Part shown: piece by piece, positions 1 to 9,653 of the stretch
Position numbering within the stretch: position 1 is the first letter of the stretch
Layout: every line of letters begins with the position of its first letter
NCBI GenBank assembly: GCA_016870325.1
Contig: VGBV01000008.1
Location: 1 to 42,009, forward strand
DNA length: 42,009 nt
DNA from: Actinomycetota bacterium
Lineage (GTDB): Bacteria; Actinomycetota; Thermoleophilia; Solirubrobacterales; 70-9
Direction of reading: 5' to 3'
Notes under the pieces: model-generated
Seen by the model: the letters and a program-made list of their open reading frames with translations, nothing else
Database searches by the model: none
Told to the model about the DNA's origin: nothing
Translations under genes and position numbers: made by a program

Positions 1-186
1 GGCGGGCAGGGCGAGCGCCCGGCGCCGCCGGAGCCGCCCAGCGAGGCCGAGCGCGCCGAGATGGAGAAGGCGCTCGAGGCCTGCGAGGACAAGCTCCCCG
101 AGGGCGCCCGCGGCATCGGCCCGCATCCCTGCGGGCCCCCGCCCTGGGCCTCCGGCGAGGGGGCGGCGATCAACCGGGACGCCTGA
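1..186 (+). CDS. C-terminal end of an unknown protein (partial)
   Basis: An open frame enters from the left edge and stops at TGA 184-186, giving 61 residues. The visible part is rich in Pro, Glu and Gly, with an acidic stretch (AEMEKALEACEDKLPEG) and two cysteines, and ends INRDA. No domain can be recognised. It is called coding because it is open from the edge, has strong GC bias at third positions, and is followed directly by a hairpin that could end its transcript. The start lies outside the window, so function cannot be judged. Confidence 0.55.
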   Translation, partial: GGQGERPAPPEPPSEAERAEMEKALEACEDKLPEGARGIGPHPCGPPPWASGEGAAINRDA

Positions 187-204
187 GCGTCCCCCCACGA
201 CGAG

Positions 205-230
205 CGGGGCCCGCGTGCGTGCGGGCCCCG
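205..230. terminator. Intrinsic terminator-like hairpin between convergent genes
   Basis: A perfect 10-bp stem (CGGGGCCCGC / GCGGGCCCCG) with a 6-nt loop lies between the stop at 186 and the convergent stop at 238. There is only a weak T-tract, which is usual in such GC-rich genomes. It could serve both directions. Confidence 0.6.
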
Positions 231-237
231 TTCGCGC

Positions 238-702
238 TCAGGCGTAGAGCCCGACCGACTCCATCGCCTCGGAGATGTCCGAGTAGACGGTCAGCCGGGC
301 GACCTTCTTGTCGCGCTGCTCGAGCACGTGGGCGAGCGGCACGTCGAGCTCGACGCCACCCTCCTCCCCTTTGATGTGCAGGCGGCCCAGCACCACCCAG
401 CGGTCGCTGCCGGCCATGCGGATGCCGACGGGCAGGAAGCGCTCCTGCTCGAACAGCTTCTCCATCTCGCGGCGCCAGTTGATGAAGCCGCGCGCTCCCT
501 TGTAGCTCTTCCCGTCCAGGAAGATCGCCTTCACCTGTACCTGGAACTCGGGATGCAGGATGGCGGCCACGGCGTCGGCGTCGCCGCTGTCGAACTCGTC
601 GTAGACGCGGCGGATCGCCTCCAGCGAGGTCCCCGTGTCGGCCTCCTCCATGGCGGCGTTGAACTGGCGCTCCAGCGCCTCCACATCCTGCTTTTCGTAC
701 AT
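238..702 (-). CDS. SnoaL-like / NTF2-fold protein
   Basis: A 154-residue protein with the pattern of the SnoaL/NTF2-like superfamily: an N-terminal helix, then 'YDEFDSGDADAVAAILHPEF', an aromatic/basic mid-part and strand-rich C-terminal half (VVLGRLHIKGEE, VPLAHVLEQRDKKVARLTVY). These small alpha+beta barrels act as isomerases, hydrolases or ligand-binding domains, and the substrate cannot be read from sequence. The start ATG at 702 is preceded by AAAGGAGA, a good but closely spaced Shine-Dalgarno sequence. An open frame continues far upstream on this strand but is antisense to the GGDEF-EAL gene and is not real. The promoter region is shared with the divergent GGDEF-EAL gene. Confidence 0.85.
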   Translation of the reverse strand: MYEKQDVEALERQFNAAMEEADTGTSLEAIRRVYDEFDSGDADAVAAILHPEFQVQVKAIFLDGKSYKGARGFINWRREMEKLFEQERFLPVGIRMAGSDRWVVLGRLHIKGEEGGVELDVPLAHVLEQRDKKVARLTVYSDISEAMESVGLYA

Positions 703-710
703 CGTCTCCT

Positions 711-739
711 TTGCTCTCTTCCCCGGTTCCCCGTATCCT
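711..739 (+). promoter_or_regulatory. Promoter of the GGDEF-EAL gene (TTGCTC-N17-TATCCT)
   Basis: TTGCTC (711-716) and TATCCT (734-739) are separated by 17 bp. Transcription would start near 746. An ATG follows at 747, exactly 7 nt after the -10, but its frame closes after 24 codons (stop 819-821), so it is either a leaderless upstream ORF or coincidental. Confidence 0.45.
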
Positions 740-762
740 CTCGCTAATGCCCGGCGACCGCG

Positions 763-3216
763 GTGCCGATCATCCTCCAGAACGGCCGACGTCCGTGTTC
801 CGGCAAACGGGGAAGCTATAGCGGAGCCACCGAGGGACGAATCCTGAGCGACCAACGGGTACGCCTCGCCACGGTGCCGCTCGGCATCTGGCTGACCGCA
901 TTCGTGGCGATCGGAGCCGGCGTCTACGGCCTCGCCACCTGGGATCAGCCCAACAGGGGCTGGATCCTGGCCATCGCCGTCGCCGCCCTCGTCAGCGCCC
1001 CGATGATTCGGCTGCTGCCGTGGGAGCGGATCGTGGAGAGCCGGCGCCGCGAGCTGGTCTTCGTCTCCTGGTCGCTGGCCGACATCGCCTTCATCGGCGC
1101 CGCGGCGGCTCTCGACTGCGGCTCCAAGAGTCCATTCTCGCTCTTGCTGGTGCTGCCGCTGCTGTTCGCGGCCCTCTCCTTTCCTCTGCGCGAGACGGTC
1201 CTCGTCGCCGCCTCGACCCTGGTCGTGTTCGGCTGGCTTGCGTTCGGCGTCGGCGGCGGCATCCCTTACAGCGGCCTGGGGGCGTTCGCGATGCTCTGCA
1301 TCACGCTGATCAGCTTCTGGGGGTCGAAGACCCAGTCCGACCGCCGCCGCGAGCTGGCGCGGATCGCCGAAGCGCTGCGCGCGAGCGAGTCGACCAGCCG
1401 GGTCCAGGCCCAGCAACAGCGCGAGGTCGCGAGCTTCGGCCAGCTGGCCCTGGGCGGGGCTGACACCGACGCCCTCCAGGCCGAGGCCGTGCGCCTGGTC
1501 TCGCGCACCCTGTCCGTGGAGATCGCGGGGGTGCTGAAGCTGATGCCGGAGCGCGGGGGGCTGCTGATCTCGGCCGCGGTCGGGCTGCCGCCCGAGGCGG
1601 TCGGCAAAGCGACGCTGCCGGGCGACAGCGGCTCGCAATCCGGCTACACGCTGGCGACCGGCTCGCCCACGATCGTCGTCGACTGGGAAACGGAGGACCG
1701 CTTCGAGCGCACCCCGTTCCTGACCGAGCTGGGGCTGCCGACCCGCAGCGGGGCGATGATGCCGATCAAGGGGAAAGGGGGCCCGTACGGCGTCTTCGTG
1801 GTGCAGTCCCTGAATCTGCGCGAGTTCACCGCCGAGGACGTCAGCTTCCTGCAGGCGATCGCCAACATTCTCGCCAACGCGATCGAGCGGCGCGTCGTCG
1901 AGGAGCGCAACCGCCACGAGGCCCTGCAGGACCCGCTGACGGCGCTGCCCAACCGCAGCCTCTTCCTCGATCGTCTCGGGCACGCGCTGGCCCAGGCGCG
2001 CCGGCGCCGGGCCTCCGTCGCCGTCCTCTTCCTCGACCTCGACCAGTTCAAGCTCGTCAACGACAGCCTCGGACACGCCGCGGGCGACGAGCTGCTGGCG
2101 GCCGTGGCGCCGCGGATCGAGCAGGCCGTCCGCCCCAGCGACACCGTGGCGCGCTTCGGAGGCGACGAGTTCGCCGTGCTCGCCGAGGACATCGCCAGCG
2201 AGCACGACGCGATCCGCGTCGCCGAGCGCATCGCCGCCGGGCTTTGCCAGCCGTTCGTGCTGCGCCGGCGGCAGCACTTCGTCAGCGCCAGCATCGGCAT
2301 CTCGATCGGCGCCGGCGGCGAGACCCCCGGGGCGCTGATGCGCGACGCCGACGCCGCCCTCTACCAGGCCAAGGAGCGCGGGCGCGGAGGCTACGAGATC
2401 TTCGACGAGGCGATGCGCTCGCGCGTGATCGACCAGATGCAGACCGAGAACGACCTGCGCAAGGCGCTGCAGCGCGGCGAGCTGGAGCTCCACTACCAGC
2501 CGATCGTCTCGCTCGGCGACGGCTCGGTGACGATGCTGGAGGCGCTGCTGCGCTGGCGCCACCCGGTGCGCGGCCTGATAGGCCCCGCGGCGTTCATCTC
2601 CCTTGCCGAGGAGTCGAGCCTGATCCTGCCGATCGGGCGCTGGGTGCTGGAGCAGGCCTGCCGCGAGGCCGCGGCCTGGCAACAGGCCAACCCCGACAGC
2701 GCTCCGGTCGGGATCGCCGTCAACCTCTCGGCTCGTGAGCTTGCCGATCCCCAGCTGCTGCGCTCGATCGAGTCCGCGATCGAGCTCAGCGGCATCGACC
2801 CCTTCACCCTGCGCCTGGAGCTGACCGAGACGACGCTGTTCGAGGATTCCGACGACACGCTTCGAAGGCTGCCCGCGCTGCGGAACCTGGGCGTGCGCCT
2901 CGTCTTGGACGACTTCGGCACCGGCTTCTCCTCGCTCGGCTACCTGCGCAGGCTGCCGCTCTCGGGCTTCAAGCTCGACCGCGCCTTCGTCGAGGACCTT
3001 GCGCCCGGCTCCAGCGACGCCGCGATCGTGAGGGCCGTGACCGAGATGGCCGGCGCGCTGGGGCTCGACGTCTGCGCCGAGGGGATCGAGGCCCCCGACC
3101 AGCTCGAGGCGGTCCGGGAGCTCGGCTGCAGCCATGCCCAGGGCTTCCACTTCAGCCGACCGGTGCCCCCGGCCGGTATACCGGGCCTTCTGGGCGGGGT
3201 GATGACGGCCGATTGA
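763..3216 (+). CDS. Membrane GAF-GGDEF-EAL cyclic-di-GMP enzyme
   Basis: Bifunctional c-di-GMP signalling protein of up to 817 residues. Several membrane helices occupy about residues 38-190, a GAF sensor about 215-370, a GGDEF domain with intact RFGGDEF (466-470) and an RxxD inhibitory site (RPSD) five residues before GGDEF, and an EAL domain with E593-A-L, ELTE, DDFGTG, KLDR and QGFHFSRP. Both catalytic halves therefore look functional: synthesis of c-di-GMP from GTP and hydrolysis to pGpG. The first GTG is at 763, but residues 1-30 are polar and unlike a membrane protein start, so GTG 874 (MPLGIWLTAF) may be the true start. The gene stands alone. Confidence 0.95.
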   Translation: MPIILQNGRRPCSGKRGSYSGATEGRILSDQRVRLATVPLGIWLTAFVAIGAGVYGLATWDQPNRGWILAIAVAALVSAPMIRLLPWERIVESRRRELVFVSWSLADIAFIGAAAALDCGSKSPFSLLLVLPLLFAALSFPLRETVLVAASTLVVFGWLAFGVGGGIPYSGLGAFAMLCITLISFWGSKTQSDRRRELARIAEALRASESTSRVQAQQQREVASFGQLALGGADTDALQAEAVRLVSRTLSVEIAGVLKLMPERGGLLISAAVGLPPEAVGKATLPGDSGSQSGYTLATGSPTIVVDWETEDRFERTPFLTELGLPTRSGAMMPIKGKGGPYGVFVVQSLNLREFTAEDVSFLQAIANILANAIERRVVEERNRHEALQDPLTALPNRSLFLDRLGHALAQARRRRASVAVLFLDLDQFKLVNDSLGHAAGDELLAAVAPRIEQAVRPSDTVARFGGDEFAVLAEDIASEHDAIRVAERIAAGLCQPFVLRRRQHFVSASIGISIGAGGETPGALMRDADAALYQAKERGRGGYEIFDEAMRSRVIDQMQTENDLRKALQRGELELHYQPIVSLGDGSVTMLEALLRWRHPVRGLIGPAAFISLAEESSLILPIGRWVLEQACREAAAWQQANPDSAPVGIAVNLSARELADPQLLRSIESAIELSGIDPFTLRLELTETTLFEDSDDTLRRLPALRNLGVRLVLDDFGTGFSSLGYLRRLPLSGFKLDRAFVEDLAPGSSDAAIVRAVTEMAGALGLDVCAEGIEAPDQLEAVRELGCSHAQGFHFSRPVPPAGIPGLLGGVMTAD
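795..870 (+). promoter_or_regulatory. Possible c-di-GMP-I (GEMM)-like leader
   Basis: The leader before the cyclic-di-GMP enzyme holds, in order, GGCAAAC (802-808), AGCCACCG (825-832), a small AGG...CCT hairpin (833-845) and CGGGTA (856-861). These recall, in the same order, the GGCAAACC, AAAGCCaCgGG and AGCCGGGUUACC segments of GEMM riboswitches. The first hairpin is much shorter than usual and the GACGCAAAGC core is degenerate (TAGCGGAGCC), so this is a tentative resemblance. If correct, the protein starts downstream of it. Confidence 0.3.
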
Positions 3217-3317
3217 TGCTCTGACCGGCAGTCAACCGGGCGCAAGAGCCAGGCCGAGCGGGAGAGATGGGGGCGCGAGGATGAGCAAGCGGATGCGTTG
3301 CAACGGAGTGCGGGCCC

Positions 3318-3590
3318 TCGCCGGGCGCCACCCCCGTGAGCGAGCGCGTGGTCGTGGACGGGAAGATCGTCACCGCCGCGGGCGTCTCCTCCGGACTCGA
3401 CATGGCGCTGACGCTGGCGGCGCGGATCGCCGGCCCCGAGGTGGCGCAGGCGATCCAGCTCGGGATCGAATACGACCCCGATCCGCCGTTCGACGCCGGC
3501 AGCCCGGAGAAGGCCCCGGACCAGATCGTGGAGCTCGTGCGGGCGTTCGAGAAGCGATCGGCGGCCGAAATCGGATATGCTTCATCCGAT
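3318..3590 (+). pseudogene. Remnant of a DJ-1/PfpI-family protein (C-terminal third)
   Basis: The frame GATPVSERVVVDGKIVTAAG, followed by SGLDMALTLAARIAGPEVAQ and IQLGIEYDPDPPFDAGSPEK, is the C-terminal part of the DJ-1/PfpI (ThiJ, class I glutamine amidotransferase-like) fold. The N-terminal ~110 residues with the nucleophile-elbow cysteine are missing: nothing homologous is seen between 3217 and 3318 in any frame. A GTG at 3336 could start a short peptide, but the frame runs without its natural stop into the next gene. It is best read as a truncated remnant. Confidence 0.75.
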
Positions 3591-3606
3591 GGGGCGGAGA
3601 AGCGGC

Positions 3607-4638
3607 ATGCGGACGGTGGCCGTGCTTGCGGCGATCGCGGCGGTGCTCGTCGTTCCCACGGCCGCCGCGGCGAAGAATGGCAAAGTGCGGGCGCAGACCC
3701 TGAACCTGTACCTCGGCTCCGACCTGACCAAGGCCGTGCTGGCCCCCGACATCCCCACGCTCAGGGTCGAGGCGGGGAACATCTACGAGAACATCGTCGC
3801 GTCGGATCCGCGGGCCCGGCTGAAGATCCAGGCGAAGCTGATCAAGAAGCGGCGGCCGCAGATCATCGGCTTGCAGGAGGTGGAGACCCTGTATCGCGGC
3901 ACGCTCGACGATCCCGCCCCCGCCGACGAGGTCGTGTTCGACTTTGAGCAGATCCTGAAGAAGCAGCTGAAGAAGCGGAACCTGCCCTACCGGACCGTGG
4001 TGCGGGTGCAGAACACCGACGTCGAGGTGCCCACCGACCTCGGGTTCGACGTGCGGCTCGTCGACCACGACATCCTGCTGGTGCGCAAGCATCGCGGGAT
4101 CAATGCCGGCGGGGCCCAAGCCGTCAACTTCGCCGCGGCCCTGAACGTGCCGCTGGCGGGCGGCGCGCTCGGCAGCCTCAAGGTTCTGCGCGGCTACGTG
4201 GAGGCGAACGTGAAGGTGCACGGGACCAAGCTGCACGTCGTCAACACGCACCTGGAGGCGTTCCTGTCCACGCCGCGCGACGCGCAGGCGGACGAGCTGG
4301 TGGCGCCCGACGGGCCGCTGGACTCCAAGCAGCCGGTGCTGCTGCTCGGCGACCTCAACTCGGCGCCCGACGGAACCTCCCAGGGCGACTCCAAGTACGC
4401 CTACGACACGATCATCGCGAACGGGTTCCAGGACCTCGGGGGGACCGGTTTGACCTGCTGCTTCAGCCCCGATCTGCTCGGCGGACAGCTGACGACCCAG
4501 ATCGACCACGTGCTGGTGAAGCCCGGGGCGACCCTGAAGAGCGCCAAGCGCACCGGGGCGGTGAACTCGCCGCTGACGTCGGCCGGCCAGTACCCGTCCG
4601 ACCACACGGGCGTCGTCAGCCAGATGAACTTCCGCTAG
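3607..4638 (+). CDS. Secreted endonuclease/exonuclease/phosphatase-family protein
   Basis: A 343-residue protein with a signal peptide (MRTVAVLAAIAAVLVVPTAAAA) and an EEP fold. Visible family residues are N33 in TLNLYLG, metal-binding E91 in IIGLQEVE, D249 and N251 in LLGDLNSAPDG, a further D in TTQIDHVLV, and D332-H333 in the final PSDHTGVV. This set supports a Mg2+-dependent phosphodiesterase acting outside the membrane; the substrate (nucleic acid, phospholipid or inositol phosphate) is not determined. The ATG at 3607 is chosen because GGAGAAG lies 5-10 nt upstream and the signal peptide begins there; an ATG at 3577 would add ten polar residues. It overlaps the edge of the DJ-1 remnant. 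Confidence 0.88.
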   Translation: MRTVAVLAAIAAVLVVPTAAAAKNGKVRAQTLNLYLGSDLTKAVLAPDIPTLRVEAGNIYENIVASDPRARLKIQAKLIKKRRPQIIGLQEVETLYRGTLDDPAPADEVVFDFEQILKKQLKKRNLPYRTVVRVQNTDVEVPTDLGFDVRLVDHDILLVRKHRGINAGGAQAVNFAAALNVPLAGGALGSLKVLRGYVEANVKVHGTKLHVVNTHLEAFLSTPRDAQADELVAPDGPLDSKQPVLLLGDLNSAPDGTSQGDSKYAYDTIIANGFQDLGGTGLTCCFSPDLLGGQLTTQIDHVLVKPGATLKSAKRTGAVNSPLTSAGQYPSDHTGVVSQMNFR

Positions 4639-4716
4639 GCGGGGGCTCAGGCCGCGGGGACCGGGTCAGCCTGTTCGCGCCGGCATAGATCCCTTCCTCC
4701 ATCCGGGATCGTTCTC

Positions 4717-4744
4717 TATACCCCCCCTGGGTATATACTAGAGT
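4717..4744 (+). promoter_or_regulatory. CsoR operator overlapping the copA promoter
   Basis: TATACCCCCCCTGGGTATA (4717-4735) is a perfect 7-bp inverted repeat around a 5-bp C-rich centre, the form known for CsoR copper-sensor operators. Two overlapping -10 candidates follow: TATACT (4734-4739) and TAGAGT (4739-4744). The second lies 7 nt before the GTG start of copA, matching the leaderless pattern seen elsewhere here. CsoR bound at the operator would block RNA polymerase until Cu(I) binds. Confidence 0.85.
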
Positions 4745-4751
4745 CCGCGCC

Positions 4752-7016
<2,265 letters not shown>

Positions 7017-7029
7017 GAGAGGAGAGCGG

Positions 7030-7335
7030 ATGGCAACCGAGACGAGCGCGGAGCCGGCCGAGCGCGGCTACTCCGCCGACAAGGAGGCGGTGCTGAAGCG
7101 CCTGCGCCGGATCGAGGGGCAGGTGCGGGGCGTGCAGCGTATGGTCGAGGAGGACCGCTACTGCATCGACGTCGTCACCCAGATCACGGCGATCGACGCC
7201 GCCCTCGACAAGGTCGCGCTCGAGCTGCTCGCCGAGCACACCCAGCACTGCGTGATCGGCGGCGATGCGGCGAAGCAGGAGGAGCGCACCGAGGAGCTGA
7301 TGGGGGCGGTGCGCCGGCTTCTGCGGCACGGTTGA
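7030..7335 (+). CDS. csoR: Copper-sensing repressor CsoR
   Basis: A 101-residue all-helical DUF156/CsoR-family repressor: RLRRIEGQVRGVQRMVEEDR is the family core. The Cu(I) ligands are C45, H70 and C74, with exactly the Cys-x24-His-x3-Cys spacing of known CsoR proteins. Apo-CsoR binds the operator and copper binding releases it. The gene sits 13 nt after copA with GAGAGGAGAGC before the ATG, so it is co-transcribed and controlled by its own operator at 4717-4735. Confidence 0.96.
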   Translation: MATETSAEPAERGYSADKEAVLKRLRRIEGQVRGVQRMVEEDRYCIDVVTQITAIDAALDKVALELLAEHTQHCVIGGDAAKQEERTEELMGAVRRLLRHG

Positions 7336-7379
7336 CGGCTTCGCCATCAGTCGGGTCGTGGCGGCCGCCGGTATCAGTC

Positions 7380-7397
7380 GCGGCTGCAAGCAGCCGC
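7380..7397. terminator. Hairpin between convergent csoR and NlpC/P60 genes
   Basis: GCGGCTGCAAGCAGCCGC folds as a 7-bp stem with a 4-nt loop in the 92-bp gap between two convergent stops. It is a likely bidirectional terminator; no T-tract is visible. Confidence 0.45.
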
Positions 7398-7427
7398 TCC
7401 AGATAGGGCGGCTGACGACCCCCCGGG

Positions 7428-8573
7428 TTAGAAGCCCGAGGGATGCCGGGGCACGAACCCCGATGTCTCGCGCATCACGGTCGACCAGCGGGGTCCGTTG
7501 CCGCCGCCCGTGCCACCGGTGTCGAAGCGCAGGCCGGCGACGACCATGTAGGCGTGGCCGAAGTTGGCATAGACGCTGATCCAGTTGCCGGCGCCCGGTG
7601 AGCCCCAGGCGGTGAGGCCGCCCGAGTCGAGCGGGCTCGAGAGCAGGCCGCCGCCGTGCAGGGCGTAGCTGACGGCGCCCGAGCAGTCATAGCCCGAGTC
7701 CTCGAAGGACCCGTGCCCGCCGCCCCAGATGTAGGGCGTGTCGGAGATCTCGTTCGCGGCCTGGATCACGGCATTGACCACGAGCGGAGCGTTGGGCGGG
7801 GCGACCGCGGTCTGGCCGACCAGGCTGGCGCGCTCGCCGGGGCCGGGAATCGAGGTCCCGAGCTCCTCCTCGAGGTCGGACTCACGTGCCTGCAGCGCCT
7901 CCAGCGAGGCCTGGCGCTCGCTGCGGGCGGCGACCAGGCGGGAGTGCTCGGCCTCGAGCGAGGCCTCGGCCTCGGCCAGCTTCGAGCGCCGTGCGGCGAT
8001 CTCGTCGCGGGCCACCTTGATCCGCTCCTGCACCTGGCCGAGGCGCTCGACTGACGCCTGGATCTCGACCCGGAGTCCGCTGACTCGCTCGACCACGGCC
8101 TCGTCGTAGTCCTGCATCCGCTCCAGGTAGGTGGCCTCGGCGAGCAGGTCGTCGAAGCTGGCGGACTCGAGCACGATGCTGAGGGTGTCGATGCTGCCGT
8201 TCTTGTAGATGCCGACGAGCAGCTCCTCCAGAGCGGCGATCGCACGGTGCAGGCGCTCGCGGATCCTCGCCAGGTGTGCCTTCTCGGCGTTGAGCTCGCG
8301 ATTCGCCCGCTCCAGGTCGGCCTGGCGCTGGTCGAGCTCCGCCTGCACTGCGGAGACCTCGCGCCGCAGGGTCGACTCGCGCGCGATCAGGTCGTTGATC
8401 TCGGCGTTCTGAGCGTCGATCGAGGCCTGCAGGCCCCCCTGCTGGTCGATGTTCGACTCGAGCTCGTCGAGCTTGCCCTCGAGCTCGTCGGTCGCGTCCT
8501 GCGCGATCGCGCTCGCGGCGGCGAACGCGCTCAGGGCGAGCAGGACCAGGATGGGCAGGGCGAGCCGGCGCAC
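7428..8573 (-). CDS. Secreted coiled-coil NlpC/P60-type peptidoglycan hydrolase
   Basis: A 381-residue protein: signal peptide (residues 1-24), a long coiled coil (about 27-245, PcsB/RipA-like heptads such as LDELESNIDQQGGLQASIDA), a short linker and an NlpC/P60 domain. The catalytic Cys is C297 in YDCSGAV and the His is H340 in FGHAYMVV. The family cleaves D-gamma-glutamyl-diaminopimelate bonds in peptidoglycan; the coiled coil usually restrains activity until a partner such as FtsEX engages it, but no ftsEX is nearby. It starts with GTG 8573, 8 nt after a -10 hexamer. The gene is single and divergent from the alpha/beta hydrolase. Confidence 0.92.
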   Translation of the reverse strand: MRRLALPILVLLALSAFAAASAIAQDATDELEGKLDELESNIDQQGGLQASIDAQNAEINDLIARESTLRREVSAVQAELDQRQADLERANRELNAEKAHLARIRERLHRAIAALEELLVGIYKNGSIDTLSIVLESASFDDLLAEATYLERMQDYDEAVVERVSGLRVEIQASVERLGQVQERIKVARDEIAARRSKLAEAEASLEAEHSRLVAARSERQASLEALQARESDLEEELGTSIPGPGERASLVGQTAVAPPNAPLVVNAVIQAANEISDTPYIWGGGHGSFEDSGYDCSGAVSYALHGGGLLSSPLDSGGLTAWGSPGAGNWISVYANFGHAYMVVAGLRFDTGGTGGGNGPRWSTVMRETSGFVPRHPSGF

Positions 8574-8581
8574 GAGGGGCC

Positions 8582-8609
8582 AGGCTACACAGTCGTCCCT
8601 AAATGTCAG
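8582..8609 (-). promoter_or_regulatory. Promoter of the NlpC/P60 gene (CTGACA-N16-TAGCCT)
   Basis: On the minus strand CTGACA (8609-8604) and TAGCCT (8587-8582) are 16 bp apart. The GTG start lies 8 nt further, so the transcript should be leaderless or nearly so. Confidence 0.6.
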
Positions 8610-8706
8610 CGACCCTTAACACTTTCTGCAAGCCGTCTTGCGGAGGCAGGAGGCCGGGCGCCGATGGCGTGCGGAGGGCTCTCTCGTGCCCGCCCGGGGG
8701 CGGCGC

Positions 8707-8712
8707 TACGAT
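8707..8712 (+). promoter_or_regulatory. -10 hexamer TACGAT of a leaderless gene
   Basis: TACGAT ends 7 nt before the ATG at 8720. There is no Shine-Dalgarno sequence in between. Confidence 0.55.
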
Positions 8713-8719
8713 CGCCGTA

Positions 8720-9622
8720 ATGGAAGAGCGCTTCTGCGATGCGGGACGCGGGATCAGCCTCTGCTACGACGACTTCGGCGACCCCTCCGACCCGACGATG
8801 CTGCTGGTGATGGGCCTGGCGACCCAGATGATCGCCTGGCACGAGGACCTCTGCGAGCAATTGGCGGACCGCGGTTTCCACGTCGTCCGCTTCGACAACC
8901 GCGACATCGGGCGCTCCACCCACATGGGCTTCAGGCCTCCCTCGATGGTTCAGTTGCTGCGGCGCAAGGTCGTCCCCCAGCAGTACACGCTCTCTGACAT
9001 GGCCGAGGACGCGGCCGGGCTGCTGCGCGAGCTCGACCTCGCCCCCGCCCACGTGGTCGGCGCTTCGATGGGCGGCATGATCGGCCAGATGCTGGCGGCG
9101 GAGCACCCCGAGCTGGTGCGCTCGCTCGTCTCGATCATGTCCACGACAGGAAACCGCTGGAAGGGCCAGCCGGCGCCGAGCGTCTACCGCTACCTGCTGA
9201 AGCCGCCGCCCGTCGACCGGGCCGGCTTCGTCCGCCGCGCGACCGAGGTCTTCGGGGTGGTCGGCTCGACCGGCTTCGAGAACAACTCCGAGCACATTCG
9301 CGAGTACGCCGAGCGCAGCTTCGACCGCGGCCACAGCGTCGCCGGCGGCGCCCGTCAGCTCGGAGCGATCGTCGCCTCGGGGGACCGCACCGACAGTCTG
9401 CGCCAGATCGAGGCCCCGACGCTCGTGATCCACGGCACCGTGGACCGGCTCGTGCGCCCATCGGGAGGCAGGGCGACCGCCGAGGCGATCCCCGGCGCGC
9501 GCCTGCTGATGATCGAGGGCATGGGCCATGACCTCCCCCGCGGCGCCTGGCCGCAGCTGGTTGACGCGATCGCCGAGCACGCCCACGCGGCCGATTCCGC
9601 GCGAGCCGGCGTCGCCGCCTGA
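8720..9622 (+). CDS. Alpha/beta hydrolase
   Basis: A 300-residue cytoplasmic alpha/beta hydrolase. The nucleophile is S116 in the elbow GASMGG, the acid is the Asp of HGTVDRLVRP and the catalytic His is in EGMGHDLP; 'RFDNRDIGRSTHMG' after strand 4 is typical of the aclacinomycin methylesterase (RdmC)-like and other small-ester hydrolase branch. The exact ester is unknown. The ATG at 8720 is chosen over longer in-frame extensions because homology begins there and a TACGAT box sits 7 nt upstream. It converges on the crotonase gene with 18 nt between the stops. Confidence 0.9.
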   Translation: MEERFCDAGRGISLCYDDFGDPSDPTMLLVMGLATQMIAWHEDLCEQLADRGFHVVRFDNRDIGRSTHMGFRPPSMVQLLRRKVVPQQYTLSDMAEDAAGLLRELDLAPAHVVGASMGGMIGQMLAAEHPELVRSLVSIMSTTGNRWKGQPAPSVYRYLLKPPPVDRAGFVRRATEVFGVVGSTGFENNSEHIREYAERSFDRGHSVAGGARQLGAIVASGDRTDSLRQIEAPTLVIHGTVDRLVRPSGGRATAEAIPGARLLMIEGMGHDLPRGAWPQLVDAIAEHAHAADSARAGVAA

Positions 9623-9635
9623 GCGCCCCGCCGGT

Positions 9636-9653
9636 CCCGGCTAGGAAGCCGGG
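9636..9653. terminator. Hairpin between convergent hydrolase and crotonase genes
   Basis: CCCGGC / GCCGGG, a 6-bp stem with a 6-nt loop, spans the crotonase stop codon in a very short convergent gap. It is weak support for a shared terminator. Confidence 0.35.

Noticed and set aside
238-3150. A 970-codon open frame on the minus strand
   Set aside because: Only its last 154 codons (238-702) match a protein family. The rest is antisense to the GGDEF-EAL gene, is Arg/Gly/Ala/Gln-rich, and exists because GC-rich codon bias removes stops on the opposite strand.
3370-4605. Long minus-strand frames opposite the EEP gene, and similar ones opposite copA, RecQ and others
   Set aside because: Low-complexity composition (Arg, Gly, His, Gln, Leu), no recognisable motif and full overlap with well-supported genes.
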